Assembly: GCF_001896135.2 (NCBI RefSeq) | Contig: NZ_MPOH02000002.1 | Location: 187,746 to 227,656, forward strand | DNA from: Streptomyces phaeoluteigriseus | GTDB taxonomy: Bacteria; Actinomycetota; Actinomycetes; Streptomycetales; Streptomycetaceae | Length of the DNA: 39,911 bases | Reading direction: 5' to 3' | In this document: positions 29,485 to 35,954 of the stretch, one piece after another | How the letters are laid out: each line of letters starts with the position of its first letter | Position numbering within the stretch: position 1 is the first letter of the stretch | Program-made: the position numbers and the translations under genes | Notes under the pieces: model-generated | What the model saw: the letters and a program-made list of their open reading frames with translations, nothing else | Told to the model about the DNA's origin: nothing | Databases searched by the model: none

Positions 29485-29612
29485 GCGTACCCTCGTTCCG
29501 CTCCCCAGGAGCCCCCGGCGAGGGCTCGGAACCGGGCCGCCCCCACGGGGAGACGGCACCGCATGTCGTGTGTGCATTTCCGCAGTTCACGGATGTGCGC
29601 GATGAGATAAAT

Positions 29613-29644
29613 CCGCCGCAGGCTAACCCATACGCCTGCGGCGG
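29613..29644 (-). terminator. Hairpin terminator after the sigma factor gene
   Basis: Perfect 11-bp stem (CCGCCGCAGGC / GCCTGCGGCGG) with a 10-base loop, followed on the minus strand by ATTTATCT. It lies 114 bases after the sigma gene stop, before the poly-HAMP kinase gene. It is the best intrinsic terminator in the window. Confidence 0.65.
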
Positions 29645-29663
29645 AACAAAATGTCGCGTCACG

Positions 29664-29695
29664 TGGTGCGCACACGGGATTTACATGGTGCGCAC
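29664..29695. promoter_or_regulatory. Direct repeats TGGTGCGCAC, 22-bp period
   Basis: Two exact copies at 29664-29673 and 29686-29695, two helical turns apart, each with the palindromic core GTGCGCAC. They sit about 180-210 bases before the poly-HAMP kinase start. They suit cooperative binding of a dimeric regulator. The regulator is unknown. Confidence 0.5.
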
Positions 29696-29757
29696 CGTGC
29701 ATACACGATCGGAAACGGGGTACTCGCCTTCCTTTTCCCGCCGTACGGGAAGTCCTG

Positions 29758-30639
29758 TCAGGCGACCTCGGAACCCAGCAGGCCGAGCCGAAGCCGCGCC
29801 ACCATGCGGCTGATGAGCCGCGAGACGTGCATCTGCGAGATACCCAGCTCCTGGCCGATCTCCGCCTGCGTGCGCTCCTCGACGAACCGCAGATGCAGGA
29901 TCCGCCGCTCCCGCGCGTCGAGCTGGGCGATCAGGGGCGCCAGGGAGTTGAAGTCCTCGACGAGTTCGAGAGCCGGCTCCTCCACGCCGATGAAGTCGGC
30001 CAGCACCGACTCGCCGTCCTGGCCGCCGTCGGAGGTGAGAGCCGCGTCGAGCGAGGCGGAGGTGTAGCAGTTGGAGGCCTTGCGCGCCTCGATGACCTCC
30101 TCCTCGGACAGCGACATCAGCTGCGACAGCTCCCGCGTCGTGGGCATCCGGCCCAGCCGCGTCTGCAGCTCGTCCGTAGCGCGGGCCAGTTCGACCCGCG
30201 CCTCCTGGAGCCGGCGCGGCACGTGGACCGCCCAGCTGGTGTCGCGGAAGAACCGCTTGATCTCGCCCACAATGTACGGCACGGCGAACGAGGTGAACTC
30301 GACCTCCCGGGCCAGGTCGAACCGGTCGATCGCCTTGATCAGCCCGATCGTCCCGACCTGGACGATGTCCTCCATCGAGTCGCCCCGGCCGCGGAACCGG
30401 GAGGCCGCGTAGCGCACCAGCGAGAGATTCATCTCGATCAGCGTGTTGCGCACGTACTGGTGCTCGTGCGTGCCCTCCTCGAGGACGGCCAGCCGGTCGA
30501 AGAAGGGGCGGGAGAGTTCCCGCGCGTCCCGCGGACTGACCGCGGTGGGCACCTCGACGACCGGAACCCCTCCCAGCAGGTCGTCGGTGGCCTGCCGCCC
30601 TGCAGTGGCCGTTCGTTCCTGTACCGTCACGGCCTTCAT
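29758..30639 (-). CDS. SigB/SigF/SigG-family sigma factor
   Basis: Stress-type sigma factor of 293 aa. Region 2 has LIEMNLSLVRYAASRFRGRG, DIVQVGTIGLIKAIDRFD and SFAVPYIVGEIKRFFRD. Region 3 follows (VPRRLQEARVELARATDEL). Region 4 has the helix-turn-helix QAEIGQELGISQMHVSRLIS. ATG 30639 is chosen because GGAG lies 8 bases upstream; GTG 30648 overlaps that site. An N-terminal extension of about 60 residues holds no known motif. It is located just upstream of the poly-HAMP/rsbRST block and divergent from the PRC-barrel gene. It is a good candidate for the sigma factor controlled by that block, but no direct evidence links them. Confidence 0.92.
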   Translation of the reverse strand: MKAVTVQERTATAGRQATDDLLGGVPVVEVPTAVSPRDARELSRPFFDRLAVLEEGTHEHQYVRNTLIEMNLSLVRYAASRFRGRGDSMEDIVQVGTIGLIKAIDRFDLAREVEFTSFAVPYIVGEIKRFFRDTSWAVHVPRRLQEARVELARATDELQTRLGRMPTTRELSQLMSLSEEEVIEARKASNCYTSASLDAALTSDGGQDGESVLADFIGVEEPALELVEDFNSLAPLIAQLDARERRILHLRFVEERTQAEIGQELGISQMHVSRLISRMVARLRLGLLGSEVA

Positions 30640-30803
30640 TGCGTTCACTCCGTTCGTCGGGGCCCGCCGAACTGCGGGGGGACGGCGAGCCGTTCGATGA
30701 CGCAGTCCGTCTGCCCCCGCTTCCCCGACTCATGCCGCGACGGACGCACGACCGCCTTCCGGTGTGTGAACGAGCCACGGTCCACGGCGGCACGAAGCAC
30801 GCC

Positions 30804-30828
30804 GAATGCGGGCGCGGCGGCCGGGTAT
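30804..30828 (+). promoter_or_regulatory. SigB-type promoter candidate for PRC-barrel gene
   Basis: GAAT (30804-30807), 15 bases, GGGTAT (30823-30828), ending 31 bases before the GTG at 30860. It is a full match to GNNT-N14-16-GGGTAY at an ideal distance, and the best of the SigB-type candidates in this window. Confidence 0.55.
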
Positions 30829-30859
30829 CAGGTGCTGGGGAACCCGAGAAGGGAGCAGC

Positions 30860-31231
30860 GTGACCATCGACACAATCTGGTCCTATCCGACGGACAGCGG
30901 GCATGCCGGGGGACAGGACCTCACGGGGTACGGGGTGATCGCGACCGACGGCACCCTGGGGCACGTCGAGCGCGAGGACGGCCACCACGGGATGTGGCAC
31001 CTGGTCGTCGACACGGGAGTCTGGCTGTTCGGCAGAAGTGCCGTCGTCCCGGTGGGCGTCGTGACGTCCGTCGACGGAACCGAGCGGCGGATATCCCTCT
31101 CCTGCACGGTGGACGAGGTCAAGGAGGCACCACGCTTCCGGACCGACAGCGAGACCATGGACCCCGCCTATCTGACCGCCGTCGCCGACTACTACCGGCG
31201 GCTCACCCCGCGCGGGACCACGACCGCCTGA
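30860..31231 (+). CDS. PRC-barrel domain protein
   Basis: Soluble protein of 123 aa. The strand-rich part (DLTGYGVIATDGTLGHVE through VDTGVWLFGRSAVVPVGVVT) fits a PRC-barrel domain, a fold known in photosynthetic reaction centre H subunits and RimM. Such proteins are common stress-associated proteins in Streptomyces, often with no known partner. GTG 30860 follows the site GGGAG. It has its own SigB-type promoter candidate, directly after the divergent sigma gene, so it is a likely target of it or of a paralogue. The C-terminus (PAYLTAVADYYRRLTP) is helical. The function is unknown. Confidence 0.8.
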   Translation: MTIDTIWSYPTDSGHAGGQDLTGYGVIATDGTLGHVEREDGHHGMWHLVVDTGVWLFGRSAVVPVGVVTSVDGTERRISLSCTVDEVKEAPRFRTDSETMDPAYLTAVADYYRRLTPRGTTTA

Positions 31232-31239
31232 CCGGAGCG

Positions 31240-31274
31240 GTGCCCGTGCCATGAGGTGTGCCCGTGCCATGAGG
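31240..31274 (+). repeat. Tandem 17-bp duplication
   Basis: GTGCCCGTGCCATGAGG occurs twice (31240-31256 and 31258-31274), separated by one base, just after the PRC-barrel stop. It looks like a recent slippage duplication. Confidence 0.7.
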
Positions 31275-31760
31275 GGAGCGCGACTCGCGCCCGCCCGAGC
31301 GGGCAGCGCCCGGTGGCGACCGTCGCCGCGGCACGGGACCACGTCCGCCCGCGGGGTGGTCGACGCCTGCCGGCAGGCGGCGGCCCGGCCGACCGATGGC
31401 GGGACGTCGTCGACCTGCCGCTCGCCGCCGCCGTGCCGGTCGCCCGGGCCGTCCGGCACGGCGGCGGCCTGGCGGGTTTCGAGACGGAACCGGCGCGCGC
31501 GAGAGGGGTCCGGCCGGAGGTGCACGCCCACGGCGACGTCGTCCCCGACGCGGCGTACGGCCTCTCCCACCCCCCCCTCGCGGCAGCGGCTACGGCCGAC
31601 CCCAGCCGCTGGTCATCCGGCCGGCCCGCGACATCCGCATCGGCCCACGCCGCTCGGGCGGGAGGGTGATCCGCGGCTTCGTCCCGATCCGGACCGACAG
31701 GGCCGTCAGGACCGGGGCACCTCGATGCGGACCCCGGACCGGTGAACAGCACCCCCGGGG
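31275..31760. other. Unassigned region, weakly coding-like
   Basis: No recognisable gene. One plus-strand frame from about 31385 to 31590 has high third-position GC (reads DVVDLPLAAAVPVARAVRHG, then VVPDAAYGLSHP). It has no good start, then loses its character. It could be a remnant or an undetected short gene broken by an indel. Nothing convincing is seen on the minus strand. Confidence 0.4.
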
Positions 31761-32195
31761 TCACCACGGGAGAAAGACGTGCACGTCCTTGCCCTCGGCC
31801 GCGGAGACCACGCTCACCTGGCTGCACAACGTGTGGATCAGATGCCAGCCGATACCGCCGCCCCCCGCGTCGGGGTGGAAGGGCCGCGGAGCCGGCGCCG
31901 TGGGGTTGGTGTCGTGCAGCGTCACATGCACCCCGTCGAAGGTCGGGCGCAGTTGCAGCACGAAGGGGCCGGGCGCGTACTGGACCGCGTTGGAGGCCAG
32001 CTCGGTGACGATCAGCACGATGTCGTGCCAGCACTCGGGCGCCGCGGGCGGGGTCGCGCGGGCGAGTGTGCGGAGGAACTCCTCCGCGGCCACTCGCGCG
32101 CCCGTCACGTCCTGCGGTTCACCCGCGAAACGGGCGGTGCGGCCCGGAACCGCCAAGGAGGCCGGTGAGTCGTTACCACGGGGCTCGGTTGCCAT
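31761..32195 (-). CDS. RsbW-like ATP-binding regulator
   Basis: GHKL-fold anti-sigma/serine-kinase type protein of 144 aa. The N-box is VTELASNAVQYAPGP, the acidic strand VTLHDTNPTAP and the glycine loop AGGGGIGWHLIHTLCSQ. The start ATG 32195 gives the usual family length. An in-frame GTG at 32264 would add 23 charged residues and has a purine-rich site; the choice is uncertain. It may act on one of the two SigB-family sigma factors in the window or on the STAS protein. It is separated by 207 bases from the acyl-CoA synthetase gene upstream. Confidence 0.85.
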   Translation of the reverse strand: MATEPRGNDSPASLAVPGRTARFAGEPQDVTGARVAAEEFLRTLARATPPAAPECWHDIVLIVTELASNAVQYAPGPFVLQLRPTFDGVHVTLHDTNPTAPAPRPFHPDAGGGGIGWHLIHTLCSQVSVVSAAEGKDVHVFLPW

Positions 32196-32402
32196 GTCGT
32201 CGTGCGGCCCTCTGTCGCCGGGACCGTCGTCCTTTCTCGTGCGGCTCTCTCGTCGCCACTCCACAGGGTTCCCTGGGCGGCGCGACCTACGCGTCCGGCA
32301 CCGGGCGACCGGACCCGGTCACAGCGGGCGACCGGGTACTCACCCGGCGTGCCCGTGCCCTGACGGCCCGTCACCGGAACACGTCGTCAGAGTCGTCCCA
32401 GC

Positions 32403-34277
32403 TCAGCACCTCGGGAGGGGCGGTCTCCCGGGGGACCGCGCGCGGGCCTGGTACATGGCCTCGATCTCCGCCGCGTAGTGCCGCACGATCGTGTCGCGGC
32501 GCAGCTTCATCGACGGCGTCAGCAGACCGTTGGCCTGGTTGAACGGCTCCGCCAGCACCCGGAAGACCCGGATCGACTCCGAGCGGGACACCGAGCTGTT
32601 GGCCGTGGCCACCGCCCGCCCGATCTCCTCCCGCAGGGCGTTCTCCTCCCGCGCCTCCCGGCTGGAGCTGTCGCCCCCGTGCAGCGACGGCAGGTTGCGC
32701 CGCCAGTGCGCCAGGAACTCCGGGTCCAGTGTGATCAACGCGCCCACACAGGGCCGGTTGTCGCCGACGACCACGGCCTGTTGGACGAGCGGGTGCAGCC
32801 GCAGCCGCTGCTCCAGCGCGGTCGGGGCCACGCTCTTGCCGCCGCTGGTGATGATCACGTCCTTCTTGCGGCCGGTGATGGTCAGATAGCCGTCGTGGTC
32901 CAGGTGGCCGAGGTCTCCGGTGGCCAGCCAGCCGCCCCACAGCGTGGCCCGGGTGGAGGCGTCGTCGTTGACGTAGCCCTGGAACAGCGACGGGCCGCGG
33001 ACCAGGATCTCCCCGTCGTCGGCCACCTGGATCTCGGTGCCGGGCAGGGCCTGCCCGACGGTCCCCGTCCTCTCCCGGCCGAGCGGCTGCATGGTGATTC
33101 CGCCGCTGGTCTCCGTGAGGCCGTAGCCGTCGTGGACGTAGATGCCGATGCCCTCGTAGAACAGGGACAGGTCGGGGTGGAGCGGCGAGCCGCCCGAAGT
33201 CCCGCGGTGCACTCGGCCTCCCAGGGCGGCGCGGAGTCTGCGGTACACCGTCCGTTCGAACAGGGCGTGCTGGAGCCGCAGGTCGAAGCCGGGGCCCGAG
33301 CCGCGGCCGAGCCGCTGCCGTTCGACGGCCGCAGCGAAGTCCCGGGCGGTCCCGGCGGCCCGCTCGAACAGCGCGCCGCGGCCCGCCTCCTGGGCGGCAC
33401 GCAGGAAGTTCTTGTAGATCTTCTCGAAGACCGACGGGACCCCGTACAGATAGGTCGGACGGAAGGTCCGGAGCGCCTCGGAGAGGGCCTCCGCGTTCAT
33501 GTCCGGCTCGTGGCCCATCAGGATGCCGCCGCGCAGGCACAGCCCCTGGACCATCAGGCCGTACACGTGGGAGAACGGCAGGAAGGCGAGGACCGACGGC
33601 TGCTGTCCGGGCGGTGCCGCGGTCTTCCCCCAGCCGGCCAGCAGGGTGTCGCAGGGCGAGGCGAGACTGCGGTGGGTGAGCGCGCAGCCCAGGGGACGCC
33701 CCGAGGTGCCGGAGGTGTACGCGATCACCGCGGTGGAGTCCGGCAGCACGATCCGGCGCAGCGAGTCGACGGTGGTCTGCGGGATCACCTCGCCGCGCCG
33801 CGTGAGGTCGTCGAGCGCCCCCGCGTCGAGCTGCCAGACGTGCCGCAGGGTCGGCAGGGTCGCGCACACCGACCCCACCGTCATGACGCTCTGCTCGTCC
33901 TCGACGACCACGCCCACGCAGCGCGCGTCCCGCAGGATCCATTCGACCTGGTCGCGGGAGGACGTCGGATAGACGGGTACGACCTCGGCCCCCACCGCCC
34001 AGAGGGCGTAGCTGAGCACCGTCCACTCGTAGCGGGTGCGCGCCATGACCGCCACCCGGTGGCCCGGCGACACCCCCGAGGCGATCAGGCCCTTGGCCAG
34101 GTCCACCACCTCGTCGCGCAGCTCGACGGCCGTCACCTCCTCCCACGGTCCGGAGGGAACGGACCGGCGCGCGAGCACGGGCAGGGTCGGGGTGCGTGCG
34201 GCTGTCTCGAAAACGCTGTCGGCGAGCCCTCCGGTCAGGGGCGAGGCGGCTGGGGGAGCGAGGGCGACGTCGCGCAT
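32403..34277 (-). CDS. Long-chain acyl-CoA synthetase (AMP-forming)
   Basis: Adenylate-forming enzyme of 624 aa, FadD15-like, activating fatty acids to acyl-CoA through an acyl-AMP. Motifs: the P-loop IAYTSGTSGRPLGCALTH, LAFLPFSHVYGLMVQGL, YVHDGYGLTETSGG, WLATGDLGHLDHDGYLTITG and GRKKDVIITSGGKSVAP, with the C-terminal lysine in LLTPSMKLRRD. The lysine usual in the P-loop (PKG) is leucine here, and the strand before SGGSPL reads VHRGT, which is atypical. ATG 34277 follows AGGAG with a good spacer. It is divergent from a small DUF6480 gene. The chain-length preference is unknown. Confidence 0.9.
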   Translation of the reverse strand: MRDVALAPPAASPLTGGLADSVFETAARTPTLPVLARRSVPSGPWEEVTAVELRDEVVDLAKGLIASGVSPGHRVAVMARTRYEWTVLSYALWAVGAEVVPVYPTSSRDQVEWILRDARCVGVVVEDEQSVMTVGSVCATLPTLRHVWQLDAGALDDLTRRGEVIPQTTVDSLRRIVLPDSTAVIAYTSGTSGRPLGCALTHRSLASPCDTLLAGWGKTAAPPGQQPSVLAFLPFSHVYGLMVQGLCLRGGILMGHEPDMNAEALSEALRTFRPTYLYGVPSVFEKIYKNFLRAAQEAGRGALFERAAGTARDFAAAVERQRLGRGSGPGFDLRLQHALFERTVYRRLRAALGGRVHRGTSGGSPLHPDLSLFYEGIGIYVHDGYGLTETSGGITMQPLGRERTGTVGQALPGTEIQVADDGEILVRGPSLFQGYVNDDASTRATLWGGWLATGDLGHLDHDGYLTITGRKKDVIITSGGKSVAPTALEQRLRLHPLVQQAVVVGDNRPCVGALITLDPEFLAHWRRNLPSLHGGDSSSREAREENALREEIGRAVATANSSVSRSESIRVFRVLAEPFNQANGLLTPSMKLRRDTIVRHYAAEIEAMYQARARSPGRPPLPRC

Positions 34278-34448
34278 GCGCTGCTCCTGACAGGTACGGG
34301 GTGTGACTCCGCCGATGAGGACAGTTATCGACGGTGGTCGAATGTAGCCCAGGCGGGACCGCTTGTGGCCGGGAACAGATAACTATTCCGCGTTGACGAT
34401 CTCGGCGGCGGACTGTTGGTGAACCGTGGGTTCGGGGACTCGGAGAAC
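34278..34448. promoter_or_regulatory. Divergent promoter region with mirrored GATAACT
   Basis: Inverted copies of GATAACT: minus strand at 34329-34323 facing the acyl-CoA synthetase, plus strand at 34378-34384 facing DUF6480, 46 and 65 bases from the respective starts. Each resembles a -10 element, but no matching -35 is obvious. They could also be one spaced operator. Confidence 0.4.
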
Positions 34449-34685
34449 ATGACATACATCAACCCCGACCCCGATCCCGAGAACACCACCGGACTGGAAC
34501 CGGGCGGCGGCGTACCGCCGGGCGAGACCCCGCCCGGCGAGAGCAGCATGCCCGGGGCCGGACCCCAGGAGACGACCCACAATCCCCCCAAGGGCTGGGC
34601 CAAGGGCCCGCTCATCCTGATCCTCGGCCTGACCGTACTGGTCGCGGCGTTCTTCCTGGCCTACGCCCTGATCCTCATCTTCTGA
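34449..34685 (+). CDS. DUF6480 small membrane protein
   Basis: Small protein of 78 aa resembling the actinobacterial DUF6480 family. It starts MTYINPDPDPENTTGLEPGG, continues with a Pro/Gly/Glu-rich part (VPPGETPPGESSMPGAGPQE) and ends in one membrane helix (GPLILILGLTVLVAAFFLAY). ATG 34449 is chosen over an in-frame upstream GTG because the family begins here and GGAG lies 4 bases before it. Predicted topology is an N-terminal soluble tail with a C-terminal membrane anchor. The role is unknown; it is often found near stress genes. Confidence 0.85.
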   Translation: MTYINPDPDPENTTGLEPGGGVPPGETPPGESSMPGAGPQETTHNPPKGWAKGPLILILGLTVLVAAFFLAYALILIF

Positions 34686-34687
34686 CG

Positions 34688-34750
34688 AAGGGCTTGCTGA
34701 CCAAGGGCTTGCTGGCCAAAGGCCTGCTGACCAGAGGCCTGCTGACCAAA
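34688..34750 (+). repeat. 15-bp tandem minisatellite
   Basis: Four units of 15 bases (34688, 34703, 34718, 34733), of the form ARRGGCYTGCTGRCC, with a degraded fifth. They start three bases after the DUF6480 stop. The minus strand would read a 5-residue repeat of GQQA plus one variable residue, but with no gene around it. There are no spacers, so it is not a CRISPR. Confidence 0.9.
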
Positions 34751-34808
34751 GGCCCGCACTGCAGGCTCACCACAGGACCTGCTCACCACGGGGGAGCGGC
34801 GGGAGACG

Positions 34809-35897
34809 TCAGCCCTGTGTGTGCCGCACGCACGCGGTGACGACGTCGCGCAGGCTGCCCGTGCGCTCCCACGTCTCCCGCTGCACCATGGCCCCGTTGC
34901 CGTCCCGCAGCAGACGGGAGCAGGTCTCCCGGACCCGTTCCAGGTCCCCGCTGTCGGCCAGTGCCTCCGCCACATGATCGAGCAGGGCCCGCACCACCGC
35001 CTCCGCGGGCGCGTGCCGCATGGTCGCCGGGTGCAGCAGATCGCCGGTCAGCCCGGACTTGGCCGCGCGCCAGTTGGCCAGCCGCAGCAGGCTCACACTG
35101 TGGTCCACCGGCTCCTCGCCGGCCTTCCACTCGCGGGCCGCCGTCTCGACGAGCCCGCGCACCAGCGTGGCCACGAGCACGGCCGTGTCCGCGTGCAGAC
35201 AGACGTCCGCGACCCGGATCTCCACCGTCGGATAGCGGGCCGACAGCCGTGCGTCGAAGTAGACCATCGCCTCGTCGAGGATCGTGCCGGTGGCCACCAT
35301 GTCCGCCACCCGCTGGTGGTAGCGCTCCGCCGAACCGAACAACTCGGTCGGACCGGCCGACGGCCAGCGCTGCCACACCCGGCTGCGATAGCTGCTGTAC
35401 CCCGTCTCCTTGCCCTGCCAGAACGGCGAGTTGGCGCTCAGCGCCGACAGCACCGACAGCCACGGACGGATCCGGTCGACGACCGCGACGCCCTCCTCGT
35501 CCGACTCGACCGACACATGGACGTGGCAGCCGCAGACGAGCTGCTCACGGGTGGCGATGCCGTACTGCTCCGCCATCCACTGGTAGCGCCGGTTCATGCC
35601 GATGGAGGGGCGCACCGGCAGCGGCGACGTCGCCAGCGCCGCCACCGTGCACCCGATCTCCCCGGCGTGCCGGGCCGCCTCCGCGCGTATGCGGACGATC
35701 TCCTCGGCGAGTTCGTCCATCCCCGACTGCGGATGGGTGGCGAACTCCAGCATCTGGTCGTGCAGTTCCTTCTCGAAGACCTGTTGCTCCGCCGAGTCCC
35801 GAGCGGCGCGGGCGAGAACCGCGGCGGAGCGCGCCTGCGGTTCTCCGGACTCGGGGTCTACCAGGAGGAGTTCCTCCTCCACTCCGACGGTGCGCAC
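34809..35897 (-). CDS. YbdK-type carboxylate-amine ligase (GCS2 family)
   Basis: ATP-dependent ligase of the glutamate-cysteine ligase type 2 family, 362 aa, cytoplasmic. It starts RTVGVEEELLLVDPESGEP and contains FEKELHDQMLEFATHP, QLVCGCHVHVSVESDEEGV, SANSPFWQGKETGYSSYRSR and YPTVEIRVADVCLHADTAVL, all typical metal- and substrate-site segments of the family. In E. coli YbdK has weak gamma-glutamylcysteine synthetase activity; the true substrate in actinobacteria, which use mycothiol, is open. GTG 35897 has a GAAGGG site upstream. It lies 57 bases after the glgB stop on the same strand, so it may be the last gene of that transcript. Confidence 0.9.
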   Translation of the reverse strand: MRTVGVEEELLLVDPESGEPQARSAAVLARAARDSAEQQVFEKELHDQMLEFATHPQSGMDELAEEIVRIRAEAARHAGEIGCTVAALATSPLPVRPSIGMNRRYQWMAEQYGIATREQLVCGCHVHVSVESDEEGVAVVDRIRPWLSVLSALSANSPFWQGKETGYSSYRSRVWQRWPSAGPTELFGSAERYHQRVADMVATGTILDEAMVYFDARLSARYPTVEIRVADVCLHADTAVLVATLVRGLVETAAREWKAGEEPVDHSVSLLRLANWRAAKSGLTGDLLHPATMRHAPAEAVVRALLDHVAEALADSGDLERVRETCSRLLRDGNGAMVQRETWERTGSLRDVVTACVRHTQG

Positions 35898-35954
35898 GTG
35901 ATACAGCCCTTCTCTGGCAGGTGGTACGCATGCGACTGCCCCGTCGGAGTCGGT

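Noticed and set aside
33180..33240. Possible frameshift pair in the acyl-CoA synthetase near VHRGTSGGSPL
   Set aside because: The segment is unusual, but no simple gain/loss pair gave a clearly better reading, so it is treated as natural variation.
34688..34750. Minisatellite considered as CRISPR array or as coding for a Gln-rich peptide on the minus strand
   Set aside because: Units are directly adjacent without spacers, and the minus-strand frame has no start or domain and overlaps the ybdK end only by chance.
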